Below, piece after piece: positions 1 through 10,773 of a stretch of 64,000 nucleotides of DNA. The stretch is from Lithospermum erythrorhizon. Taxonomy: Eukaryota; Streptophyta; Magnoliopsida; Boraginales; Boraginaceae. The notes beneath the pieces were generated by a model that saw nothing but the letters and a program-made list of their open reading frames with translations, ran no database searches and had not been told where the DNA came from. Numbering within the stretch: the first letter of the stretch is position 1; every line of letters starts with the position of its first letter. The stretch lies in assembly GCA_019722365.1 (NCBI GenBank), contig JADFUC010002327.1, positions 62,001 to 126,000 of the forward strand, in the 5' to 3' direction. A program made the translations under genes and the position numbers.

Positions 1-612
1 AAAACAACTCATATACCTCCCATTAGAATTGCATTCTACTTTTTCTTGAGAAGGATCGATTAATAAGAAAAGACCACTACTTTTAGTGGCATCACTGACC
101 TTGCCACAATCACTTGTTTTATGTTCATAAGCAGATTTAACACCTACCGATTTGTTTGGTTTGTTGGAATAATTGTCATGATTTACCAAATGATGATTGC
201 AACGAACCTATATACAGTATTGAAGTTCTTTAGTCTACCAGCGATGAAAGATGGATGACTTATAATTAAGTTACTTCAGGATGCCTCACAATCCTTATCC
301 CACTCTGCTGTTCATCTACTTTTTTGTAGTCTGATCATAACTTATGGCGAATCTGGTTTGTTGTCTTATACATTGATGATGTAAAGAAATGTTCAAGAGA
401 ATGTATATGAGCGTATACTATTACTTGAACGAATGAGTGTATGTTTAATAAAAAAAAAAGGTAAGAATGAGACATGATGAGATGCATCAGTGCCCCCCTA
501 CTCATGTTGCCTTGAAAACAAAGAACAATAATGAGGATGATAGAAAAGCTAAGACTCTACCTTATTGTTTAACTCTATTTTATCATCAATCATAGTTTCA
601 AAGGCGCCATAC
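1..612 (-). other. Intron 3 of the BB-like gene (partial)
   Basis: This stretch follows the third coding exon of the BIG BROTHER-like gene and reads as intron running off the left edge. The expected next exon, which in this family encodes a Trp-Gln-Asp stretch and then the RING finger, is not visible here on either strand. A minus-strand frame stays open over about 210 bases near the left edge but resembles nothing I recognise. Confidence 0.5.
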
Positions 613-1728
613 CTCAGAGTTATCTCCTTCTTGATGGTTTCGTGAACCTGCAGCTGTGCAGCATTACAAAGCAGCATAAAGTTACATTTCAGTCAATATC
701 TTGGAAACCCATCGAATAAGTTTACTATAGTATGCAGGCATTAAGCAGATTCGATTCAGAGGAGATACGAAAGATATAGTTCTAACGTACTATCACTATA
801 TATTCAATACAATGACCATGAAGGAGAATTGTCAAGAAGCACGCATCCAACGAAGCAGTGTGACTTACAAAGACTAAAAAAACTGTTGGAATATTCTCCT
901 TTCGTCAAAAGATTTCAGACAAGGAATATGAGCAGTAGAAAACAAAAATAAAACTCACATTCGTCAGGAATTGAATCAATGTTACGGATTCTGTTTGCTC
1001 CAGAGGGTGCATCAATTATTATAGGATCTTCGATGGTCATCATTGTTGGGTACTCCCAAACCCTCACACTTTGATCCATATGTGGTAAAAAATGATCAGC
1101 TTCATAAAGCCCATAATAAGAAGTGCTTGGTTGGCTAGATAATCCATATCTGTATGAACTCATATTCGTTGACCAATAGGCAGCATCCTGGACATAAAAC
1201 AAATTAGTCTTTCATAAACCTTACACCTCACAAATGCTTCCTGATATTGTATAGAGACCACCCATTGATAAAATAATGAACAAATTCTACTATGGTGAAC
1301 TAGACCCATTCTAAATGCAGGAATACTTGAGTATGAAGCAACACAGGTAACATTAGTTGATTTCTTTCGAATATTGTGCAAATTCGATAGACCATCATCA
1401 TCTACCATATGAGAGTTAAGTCTATAAAATATCACCGATTTCACAAAATATTTCTTCATCCTCAAACCTGTTAATCAACGCACAATTCAAACGCCACATT
1501 GCCATTTAACATAAATCTAGAAGTGTTAAACAGTATAAATCACAGAGCACGAGGTAACACAAAGAACATGAAAGAGAAGTAAGAGACTTGATCGTGAACC
1601 ACTCCATCATAAGCATATTGTGGCTGAGGTGCTTGTGTCCTATCTTGATAGTTGCCCACAAAACCATCTACCACATATGGATATCCCGTGTTCGTGTAAT
1701 GAGCCTCCAATCGGTGATTACCATTCAT
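613..1728 (-). CDS. BB: BIG BROTHER-like E3 ubiquitin ligase, N-terminal exons (partial)
   Basis: BIG BROTHER is a RING-type E3 ubiquitin ligase that limits the duration of organ growth in plants. Only the N-terminal part is inside the window. Exons read on the minus strand: 1588-1728 (47 codons), 959-1187 (76 codons plus one base) and 613-647 (35 bases). The joined frame gives about 135 residues starting MNGNHRLEAHYTNTGYPY, which matches the start of the family, followed by a Tyr/Ser-rich stretch (DAAYWSTNMSSYRYGLSS). Splice sites are GT-AG; the first donor, GTCTCT, is weak. The start is the ATG at 1726-1728, because upstream in-frame sequence has no other ATG. The RING domain must lie to the left of position 1, so I cannot tell whether the gene is complete. 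Family assignment is from recalled sequence similarity and is fairly firm; one-to-one orthology is inference. Confidence 0.75.
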
Positions 1729-2781
1729 CTTCCGAAACAATAATTCTCACACTTGTCGTTTTAAAGTACTGCAAATTACATGTACTACACATAAGCGGAT
1801 AAAGTTATAGAATTCAAAAAAGAGCAAGCTAACTAAACACAGGCTAAAATCTACAACATGGGCAACAAAAATAAATAAACCAAATGCGATATAATTCTGT
1901 ATCTTGTAACAATCATTTAAGTCAATGTATACTCTGAGAAGCGTAACACGCTTACATCAAACATTCATCGACCAAAATTAATTCGAAATCAATTTTAACA
2001 AAAATAGAAACATAATCTCAATAGGCAGCCCATTTAATCCACTTATATATTTGCTTCTCAAATATTGCTAAACCCTTATCTATTTCCTTTTTCCATAACC
2101 CAAAACAAGCAAAACCTTCAACATTTTTTATTTTCTAAATGCAACATTAATAAAGAAATGTGATAATATTGCGAAAATCTTAATAACAAAAAAGTAACCA
2201 GTGCATTAATAAACAAACTATTCAAAATCAAGCTCAAATTATTTAAAAATTAAAAGCAAAATAGAAATAAGCAATGCCACATAAATAAACACTAAATCAC
2301 CCCCTCTAACCAAAATCCTCCCATTTCTCTCACATATTTTTTATATATATTTAACCATAGTCACTAGCTAGCTAGAGACTTTATTATTAGGCTATTCGAT
2401 TAACTCATTTCTCCCACATATATTTTTTATATTTAAGGATGAGCTGAGTTTCGAACCGAGAACTAGCAAGAGATTTTACTATTAGACTATTGGATTAACT
2501 GTTTATCAAGTACGAAAAGATTGACATAAATACTTACTGAGGGAGAAGATTTTTTATTAATAAGAAGGAAATGGGACAACAAATTGGGACAGATAAATAT
2601 AAAGCATGGGGCAAAATGTAAGGTAGCTTTTGATGGATCGCTATCTCTGTCTTTATCTCTCACACACTCACTGTTTTGTTTTTGTTTTTGGGGTGTTTTT
2701 TATCTCTTCCTTTGTTTGATTTTAGTTTTTGTATCTTGTCTCTGTTTGGTTTGCGATGAAGCTGGACTTGGGAGCACCACC
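1729..2781. other. Upstream region of BB-like gene
   Basis: About 1 kb of AT-rich DNA between the BB start and the hAT MITE. It probably holds the BB leader and promoter. It contains the imperfect duplication listed separately (2322-2500) and a CT-rich stretch at about 2640-2700. I see no further coding sequence. Confidence 0.5.
2322..2500. repeat. Imperfect tandem duplication, about 90 bp x 2
   Basis: Two adjacent copies share the order: a CATTTCTCYCACATAT start, a TTTTTTATAT run, a GAACTAGCAAGAGAT/CACTAGCTAGCTAGAGAC block and an ATTGGATTAACT/ATTCGATTAACT end. Copy 1 is about 2322-2404 and copy 2 about 2406-2500. Confidence 0.7.
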
Positions 2782-3020
2782 TAGTGCTAATCGTGAGTCG
2801 GGTTATTCGGTAACCCGACTCTAACCCGACTCGAAATAGAATCGATTCCCATTATGAATCGAATAGCTTTTTCGACTCGATCCTGGTATTCGATTTCGGT
2901 TCGATTTTCTATTTTCAACCATTCCGAATCTCTACCGAATCAAGTTTTGGATGGGTTTGGTTTCAAATCGGATCGGTCCGGATATAAAACCCTCATCGAC
3001 TCGACTCGATAACCGCTCTA
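2782..3020. mobile_element. hAT-type MITE with 8-bp target duplication
   Basis: A 239-bp non-coding element. The left end reads TAGTGCTAATCGTGAGTCGG; the reverse complement of the right end reads TAGAGCGGTTATCGAGTCG, so the termini form imperfect inverted repeats. The flanks GCACCACC (2774-2781) and GCACCACT (3021-3028) match at 7 of 8 bases, the target-site size of the hAT superfamily. The interior is rich in TCGATTCGG-like subterminal motifs, common in plant hAT MITEs. No transposase is encoded. Confidence 0.75.
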
Positions 3021-3260
3021 GCACCACTATCCTAACAAGATATCATATCACATCTACTATAATATACGATTATATCAAACTTAATCTTCTTGGTTTGGTT
3101 CGGCTCGAAAATAAGGATTCAAAAGTTTAGTTCAATTCGAGTTCGAATGAAAACAAAAAATCCGACTTTCGATTCGGTTCGACAAATTCAATGGTTCGAC
3201 AAATTCAATAGTTCAAGGTTTAGTTTTCGATGGAAAAATCCAAGTTTTTATGATAAAATA

Positions 3261-3703
3261 AAATGAAAAAAAATACAAATATATATAATTGGAGTAGAAC
3301 CGGACCTTCGGTCGAACCTATAATTGAGCTTCGAGGTTGGTTGGAACTACATCTAACATTTTGCTTACACTCGAAATATTGATAATCACACTCCGATCTT
3401 TCATTTTTACCCCTCAAATTACTCTATAAAAATTCAATTCAACGCAAAAAATGATGTGTAATTATTATTTGATGGAGTGTAAAAATGAAAAAAGCAATTA
3501 CAAATATATATAATAGAGATGAACCGAACCTTCGGTTCGAATTCGGCCAAACCTAAAATTGAGCTTCGCGGTCGGTTGGAACTACATCGAACCATTTTCC
3601 TTACACTCGAAACATTGATAATCACATTCCAATTTTTCATTTTTACCTTTCACTTTGTTCTATGCAAATTTAATTCAACACAAAAAATAAAGTGTAAAAG
3701 TGA
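3261..3703. repeat. Direct duplication of about 220 bp upstream of RAD21
   Basis: Two consecutive diverged copies, starting near 3261 and 3483. Both contain ACAAATATATATAAT, then ACCTTCGGTTCGAA/ACCTTCGGTCGAA, then ATTGAGCTTCG, GGTTGGAACTACATC, TTACACTCGAAA and ATTGATAATCACA in the same order. The copies differ by substitutions and small indels, so the duplication is not recent. It sits 200-640 bp before the cohesin start codon and may contribute to its promoter. Confidence 0.8.
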
Positions 3704-3763
3704 AATCCGACATTTATTAAGTTTCCAAATAAAACACGAAATTTAATTTCCAGAATAAAAACA

Positions 3764-3789
3764 TTTGGCGCCCTGTGTGTGTTTCCCGC
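3764..3789 (+). promoter_or_regulatory. Two E2F-like sites upstream of RAD21
   Basis: TTTGGCGC at 3764-3771 and TTTCCCGC at 3782-3789 both fit the E2F/DP consensus TTTSSCGS. They lie 115-140 bp before the start codon of the cohesin gene. E2F control of S-phase and cohesin genes is established in plants; that these two sites work is inference. Confidence 0.6.
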
Positions 3790-3903
3790 TCCACTAGTTG
3801 TCTTAAATAATAAAAGCTTCCTCGACAATCTTTTGCCATAAACCTAAGACCTTGTCGAAAGCTTACACAAATTCAAGAATCCAAATACTTGAAGAATTAG
3901 AAG

Positions 3904-6900
3904 ATGTTTTATTCACATACAATCTTGGCTCGAAAGGGTCCGTTAGGGACTGTTTGGTGTGCAGCACATCTTCACAATCGACTCACTAAGGCTCAGTATA
4001 CCTCCACCAATATCCGTTCTACTGTTGGTATAATCCCTATTTCATTTTTGCGAGCTACTTCTTTCGTTTTTTTAGTTTACACGTAGATTAAGGAAATGAC
4101 TACATTGAAAATGTAGAAATGCAATTTATTATATTAAAACGATAACTATTATGAAACGAAAACGAGGGGCTCGTGTTTTTGTTTCTTTATTTTATACAGA
4201 TTATATTGTTAAATTTGTTGAATTCGAGTAGCTGTTAGGGTATATGATTTAAGGTGATTTTGTTGGCTTGTTCATATCTGAGATTCCCATGGTCTTCTTA
4301 TACGCTTGTCTTTTTGTTTCTGAATTTGGTGAAACTTTCTGTTTTTGTAGTTAATTAAGTGTTACATTGAAATCTGTGTTTCTTTACCATTTTGATATTT
4401 CATTTTCTTTATTATCGTCATTTTCCATTGATGGAACAATTTAGTATCCTCACAAGAGCATGAGTCATAGACTGTACAATGCTCAAGTAAAACTCGAATG
4501 CTCAAGTAAGGGCTGAATCTATCGAGGAACGGGTATACTTAACTTACTTTATAAGGGAATTAGTTGGCAATAATTTGGATTAGAAATACTAGTATTAATC
4601 ATTGAACTTAATTTGATTAAACTGCTTTGATTTAGCCTCAACCATGTATATTCTATCCACATTTTGGACTAATTTGAAACTTAATTGTCCATTTATACTT
4701 TCTTGTGATTAAAAAGATTTCAGCTTTTTCCCATAAATGGATATGTACATCATATGTAAAGGATGGTACTCATGATATTACTTCTAAAGCTTTGGCCTGA
4801 AAGAAGTTGTTAACTATTTGAGTTCTTTTCAGAGCGTATCATGTTTCCTGAAGTACCTATCGCTCTAAGGATGTCAGGCCATCTTCTGCTTGGGGTTGTC
4901 CGGATTTACTCAAAACAGGTTGAGTATCTCTACAAAGAATGCAATGTGGTATTCTTTAGAATAAAGGAGGCGTTGACCACGGCCAATGTGAATTTACCAG
5001 AGAATGCATGTCATGCACCATTCCATTCCATCACATTTCCAGAAACATTTGAGCTCGATGCCTTGGAGTTCGAAAACAATGTTACTGAAGATGGGTAAAT
5101 ATTTGAAATAGTTCGTTGTGTATCTCTTCAGATAACTGATACATACTGATATGGCAGTTTATAACTTTAGGTTTGATGACAAACACAAAAAGAGCCAAGA
5201 TGAAATAACACTAGCAGGTTCAATCTATGGCTGCCTTCACTTATTCAAAACACATTGTTTTGCGTTATTCTTATCCAAATTCTTCTTCTTTATTGGAGTA
5301 ATTTACAGAGAATGATAGTATTGATTGTGATTGGTATATTGTGTTTCATGTGAGACGATCTTATGAAAATTTGGTTTTCTTATTGTGATAGATCAAATTC
5401 CGACTGGGAAAGATCCATATGTGGCATTCTTCATTGATCAGGTATAGTAGATTGCTTCTGTTCTTCAACTGTTTTGATACCATCTGCATCGTATCTTGAT
5501 AAATTTCATTTTCAGGACGTATTGAATGCTTTTTCAGAAGATCATCCAGAATCAGGGGTCAGGCCCATGGAAGTCGAGTAGGTTTCCTTTACCTTACAAA
5601 TTCTCTAATTTGTTAGTTATGCATCTGGAGAAAGTGGTTAGAAGTCTTCTCTTTGTTATTACAGCTCTCATCCTTCAGTTCCAGAGGGCATAGAGAATTA
5701 TGGCCGAGGGCTTTCTTCGAGTGATCCTGTTGGCGTTGACAATACAACTGCCGAAGATCGCATTCATCGTGGTTCACCAGATTTTGAAACATTGCGTGAC
5801 GCAGTTCATCATTTCGAAATGGGACATCCTGGACTGAGTGACACAATGGATCCGGATGTAGTTCTAGAAAAGCAAATACTGGATGATAAAGAAGCTCTTA
5901 CTCCAGGGAAAGAACCTCTAGATTTTCCTAGACTCTCACCCCAATCTTTGAACCGACAAGAGTTCCCTTCTCCCTCTCCAGACCAAGTCAGGCAGAACTC
6001 TGAAGAAAATATTTCATTTGGTGAGTATAAAAGTATTGCAGTTAGAAAACATTGCTCATGGAGTACTTGGGAGAGATTCTTATGTATGGAGCGTTTTAAT
6101 TAAAATAATCTGTTTGTTGTCTTTCAGGGCACCACTATCCTGATTTGGCAATTCGTTCATCTCCACCAGTTGTGCAGCCGCAAGTTGTGCAACCCGAGGC
6201 TAGGCCTCAACGTCCAAGGAGAAGGAGAAGACAACACTTTGACAATACTACAGTTTTGACAAATGCGTGAGTGATCCATCATAAGGATCCGTACTACCCC
6301 CTTCCCCTCCTATACACTGCTTAGTTGGGAACCTCTTAAGAGCATTGGGACATGTTGATGATGAACATGGTAGCTTTTGGTAATGATTCATTGTTATATT
6401 CAGGTTTATGAAAAGATCACTAGACGAAACCAATGATATTCAGAGAGTACCAAGGAACTGTCCTTCCTCTTCACTGGCAATATGGAGATCAAACAAGAGA
6501 TCGAGGAGAGAAGTAATCTTTGACGAGCCCTTGTTGACCGGTAGTTTCTTCCTTCTATTGCAAAACAATTACTCTTCCATGTTTGTGATTTATCCTGTGT
6601 GGATCTAATTACAAGCTCTATGTTCCAGGTCTTTCTGCTGATCTTGGGAATTGCTTTCAATCTGAATATATTTCCACAAGGGCTCACTTGGTTCTTTTAG
6701 AGGATGCTCAGTTAGAAGCTGAATCTAATATTCATCCAGAAACAGCACGTAGCAACCTTTTTCCAGAAATCCCTGGTTCGCCAAACCAATTTATGCCATC
6801 TCCGTCAAGAGACATGCCCTCTTCCACCCGTTTTGATGGTTTCACTCCTTCCACGGCCAATCTGGTTTCAGGATCAGAGCAACTCACGAAAGAGACTGGC

Positions 6901-8171
6901 ATACTTCCTACCCCAGATTTGGCTGGATCGACATGGTCTTATGATAGTGGTATAAGAACTCCAGGAACATCAGGGGATCGACATGGTTATGGGCACACCC
7001 CTCTTTTTGATATTCCAGAATCGCCTGGGGTATGTATCACCTAATCACTTATGGATATGAGTCTTGTTTTTTTAATTCGTTCTCCGTGTCATGTAGCCTC
7101 TGGTTCTCATAGGATGAAGTTAAGTTTGCATATGCTGCTTTTTTGTATCTATTTTTCCTTGCATTATTAAAGAATGTTTCTTGGGTTATTCCTTTTGTTG
7201 TTTGCCATCTAGCAATTATTTTAAGTTATTTCTTTACTAAACTCTGTATTCATGGGGAAAATGGTCTCAATTCATATGTTGGGTCCAATTTGTTGCCTGG
7301 ATCTTGTAAAGGTTGGCATCTGAATATAGCTGTTAAGTAGCAAGCACTTTCTTATATTAACATTCTCAAAATTTACCAGTGTAATGAATATTTTTCTGAA
7401 TTAGCCTGATCTTCTTTCAGGACTTAGGTTTTCTGGAACGAGACGACAATTCACCTGGTAACAGATATTCATTTGTTGCATATTGTTGGTAGAGATATCA
7501 GTGTAATTTAGACCTGTTATCACATGAATGCTGTTTACTCTTTTCTAGCAGGATCTTTAAGAACTCCGCAATCTAGTTACATAACGAGAACTAAGGGAAG
7601 GTTGCAAGAATCTGGCAAATTATCAGCACGAGCAAGGTTCATCTCCAATTATATACTGCATATTTTCTGCTTATACTTTTCTGTCAGTTGCATCCACTGA
7701 AACTCGAATGTGGTTTGTGCAGGGCTGTGGCTACTTACTTGAAAAAGCAATCATCAACCACCCCTATCTCAGAAAAGGACAGACATTCGGGTGGCCCCTC
7801 CGGAGAAGACCCCCACAAAATCAGCTTGAACACAATCCTACATGGCAAAACCAAGAAAGTGTCTGCCCGAATGTTTTTTGAGATCCTGGAAAGTTCTTAA
7901 ATCCAATTTAGGCTTAAAGTTCATATCTATAATTCACCAGTCAATGATATCTGATAGTTTATTTTTCTTAATCGTACTTCCTGATTTTTCCTAATTCTGT
8001 TAACGATTTCTATTATAGTTACATAATCTTCTCATATTACTTCCGACTCCTTAATAAATATTAATATGTTTTCAGGTTTTGAATAATGCTAGCTATGTGA
8101 AAGTTGAACAAGAAGAAGCTTATGGTGATATACTTCTGGAAGTCTCATCAAAACCTGTCGATGAGCTTTAA
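3904..8171 (+). CDS. SYN3: Sister chromatid cohesion 1 / RAD21 alpha-kleisin, SYN3-like
   Basis: RAD21 kleisins close the SMC1-SMC3 cohesin ring around sister chromatids. Exons: 3904-4027, 4833-5094, 5171-5217, 5392-5441, 5516-5577, 5665-6020, 6128-6266, 6404-6540, 6629-7029, 7421-7457, 7552-7636, 7723-7888 and 8076-8171. Together they give exactly 1962 bases, 653 residues plus stop, with consistent phase at every junction. The N-terminal Rad21/Rec8 domain (about residues 1-105) begins MFYSHTILARKGPLGTVWCA. The middle is acidic and Ser/Pro-rich. The C-terminal winged-helix domain contains KISLNTILHGKTKKVSARMF and VKVEQEEAYGDILLE. The length is closest to the SYN3 class; SYN2 is the alternative. 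All introns are GT-AG except the last, whose donor is GA (7889-7890). If that intron is kept, the frame ends five residues into it (7906-ish TAA), removing the last strand of the winged helix. Confidence 0.88.
7887..7894 (+). other. Non-canonical donor (GA instead of GT) of the last RAD21 intron
   Basis: The exon-intron boundary reads CTG then GAAAGT, where CTG then GTAAGT would be a perfect donor. The frame on both sides (FFEIL before, VLNNASYVKVEQEE after) joins seamlessly only at this point. The lesion is one T-to-A change at intron position +2. Read-through gives ILESS then a stop. Confidence 0.75.
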
Positions 8172-8469
8172 CTTAATCTCATAAGAAGAACTTCCCAACA
8201 GTGCAGAGTTCCCAACTTTTCTTCCGTACAACTTGCACTAGGAATTTGGAGGGATATATACAAAAGAAACAAACTCCAAACATGCTTGATATCGATATGG
8301 TGGATTATGCATGGAGTTTCAGAGACCTTCAGATAGAGAGATAATCGAGCATCTTCGTTCTCATGGAACGATAGAATTGAAGGATTGATGCTGGTCTTTT
8401 TGTTGTTCATATTATTTATGATCGTACTGAACTTTTTTTAGGGGAATTATTGTACTGAACTTAGTAAGC

Positions 8470-8475
8470 AATAAA
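8470..8475 (+). terminator. Polyadenylation signal-like AATAAA of RAD21
   Basis: AATAAA lies 299 bases after the RAD21 stop, on the coding strand, with no nearer AATAAA-like candidate that I preferred. Confidence 0.35.
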
Positions 8476-8482
8476 GCAGGAA

Positions 8483-8548
8483 ACATTAGTTAGCTTTCAT
8501 TCATATAGCTATGTTACATTAGTTAGCCTTCATTCATATAGCTATGTT
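8483..8548. repeat. 33-bp tandem duplication
   Basis: Two head-to-tail copies of a unit starting ACATTAGTTAGC and ending ATATAGCTATGTT, differing at one base (T or C at unit position 13). Near identity suggests a recent event. Confidence 0.9.
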
Positions 8549-9361
8549 ACATTACATTGCTTCCGCGGTTGCCGGAAACTCCTACTACTTTTCTTCTGTG
8601 TTGGTGGCATTTTTTCTAGAGGTCATCATTTATTCAATTTCTATAAAATATATAAAATCAAGTGGTTGGAATAATGGATCTGGAAAGCTTTTGATAATAT
8701 TAATAGTTGATGAATTTAAGATGATGGAGGTTGCCGGGTGGGTGAGGAAATGGGAAGGGAAGATGGTTTAAAAAAAAAAAAAAATTAAGTATTTCTAACT
8801 TCTGATGAGAATCGAGGCAAAGGCGCCACGAAGTGGAATTTGGAGGCGCATTAACTATTAGGCCATTAGATGTTCTCTGGGAAGGGATGATGGTTGTTTT
8901 TGTAGATAATAATTGGATTATGTTTTTATTAATAATATGAGATATAAAATAGGAATTTGGTTTTGTGTAAAAGTTAAATAGTAATCCCTAAATTTAATAA
9001 AGTGGTATAGGGAGTTAATTTTAGAAAAAAATTATGAGACATATGGTGTGGATGCTCTTAGCCGTTTAGCCAGGACTTCATAAGAAGCATTGGTACAGGT
9101 AGAAAATGAATAGATAAGAAAGACAAATATTCTCCATATATTTGACCAAACTCCCCTACTCAAGAGGACACTAGTAGTAAGATGCAAAACAGTTTAATTT
9201 ATTTTTAAGCAAGTTATAAAAAGACAGGTAAATAAACATGAGATCAAACAACTGCATTGCATCTTCCAACATCAACTAAATTCTCATTAGTCTCACCATT
9301 GTATTGGTTTATTTGAGGAAACCATCTGCACTTCAACAGTTTGATTTCTCCACTGCAACTG

Positions 9362-10773
9362 CTAAACAACTAGAGCGCTAATTTTACTTTCAACGTGAGC
9401 TTCGTTGTCTTCCAGTCGGGCTTTGATTGAGTCGGCTTCCCAGCGAATGAGGGTTGGAACTCCTCGCAACTTGAAAGTCGAGTCTACTCTCCATGGATGA
9501 TGAGGATTTCTCCATGTGGGCCTATCACCTACATAAGCTCTTAATAGTGCTATGTTGTCGGTTGAAGCTTCCAGCTTTTTGTAAATCACAGGTTCAGCTC
9601 TAACACAATCTGAAACAAGATTGAGCTAGATTAAAACACTAATGGACTTGCAAAAAATTTTGGTACAATCTGAAACAAGATTCAAGTTATCAATCAGAAT
9701 GACAGGAATTTAAGTGTAAAACACAAAAAATTTATACAAGTTTCCTTCAATGTAAAAGGTACATCCTATTGGTATTGCAGAATCCATTATTAACCAAAAG
9801 ATCATTACAAGTCCTACCAATAGTTATAATCTATGTTGAGTATTTACTTATATATCGAAAATCTCAACCACAAGCCTACCAAGAAAAAAACTATGTTCTT
9901 CAAGGATATTAAATACCTAATATTATTCTAGGATGATTATTTATATATTATAGTATTTATGTGATGAATAAAACTCATAAAACAACTTAGTATTTATAGA
10001 CAAAGAGATATAAACTAGCTATACTTAAATTAGGCAACAAATAGAGCTCAAACCGCCTCAAAATTATTCAGCCGGAGGTCATGGAGACCCCTGGTCTCGA
10101 TCAGCTATTTACAGAGACATCCTTCAGTGCCATAAAACTTATATAATTGGATTAGTCTTTTAAAAATATTTTCACTGTATTAATTTAATAATATAATTAA
10201 AGAGAAATTGAAGAGTAAAGATTTAGCTCGATATATAAGAAAATCAATTATTTTGGATTGAAGAGAGTAATAAAATTGTGACAATATAGAGGATAATAGT
10301 TCAAATCTTGACAGATTCAAATATTTTAATTTTTAAAACTGCCAACTTTGTACTATTGATGAATCTATATAACTTTATTTGATTATCGAATTGTTTATCA
10401 GCGAAATCTAATTTCATTTACGACTACTACAATACTTCATTTGACTATTGTTATTATTTTGGTAATCAAAATACTTGATTTGTTTAACACATACTGTGAA
10501 AAAATATTACCACCACTTTTCGTCCTGATGGAGGGGGGTGTAAAAATCAACCAAGAAAACAGAAAAAAATCAAGGGTTCGTGAAATTCAAAGCAATTATA
10601 ACATTGGACATTAAAAAAAAAAAAAAACCTGGGCACCAGCTAAGAGAGGTTTGAGGATCTATATCAGCTAAGAAGAGTATGAGATTTGCTTTATTATTTT
10701 TAGCTTCTGCTTTGAATTTCGCATATACATCTTCGAAATTCGATAATGTCGCGTCCATTATCTTCACTGGCAT
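9362..10773 (-). CDS. Thioredoxin-like protein Clot
   Basis: Clot is a small cytosolic thioredoxin-fold protein conserved across eukaryotes. Two exons, 10629-10773 and 9362-9609, give 130 residues; the Arabidopsis protein is of similar length. The frame starts MPVKIMDATLSNFEDVYAKF, has ILFLADIDPQTSLSWCP in exon 1 and, after the intron, DCVRAEPVIYKKLEAS. The joined active site is WCPDC, the diagnostic Clot motif, in place of the WCGPC of classical thioredoxins. The cis-proline stretch GVPTLIRW is present. The intron splits the active-site motif in the Asp codon (G then AT). Boundaries are GT-AG, the donor being followed by a run of T. The 1.0-kb intron contains nothing I recognise. Converges with the RAD21 gene. 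Confidence 0.92.
9605..9681. repeat. 18-bp direct repeat containing the Clot acceptor
   Basis: ACAATCTGAAACAAGATT occurs at about 9605-9622 and again near 9664-9681. On the minus strand each carries the CAG used as the acceptor of Clot exon 2, so a decoy acceptor lies about 58 bases upstream of the real one. Confidence 0.75.

Larger units (their letters stand above)
8172..9361. other. Intergenic region between convergent RAD21 and Clot genes
   Basis: Holds the RAD21 3' untranslated region, with AATAAA at 8470-8475 followed by a 33-bp tandem duplication (8483-8548), and a run of A at about 8770-8783. The rest is AT-rich and I see no gene. Confidence 0.6.

Noticed and set aside
558..647. A frame reading VHETIKKEITLRYGAF next to the BB exons, followed by an 80-codon frame at 1-210
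   Set aside because: The preceding exon ends in phase 1, so the same exon must be read in another frame (Cys-Ser-Arg-Asn-His-Gln), which fits the BB family and gives a good GAG-GTATGG donor.
2440..2470. A tRNA-like TTTCGAACCGAGAA motif
   Set aside because: No cloverleaf can be drawn around it; it lies within the 2322-2500 duplication.
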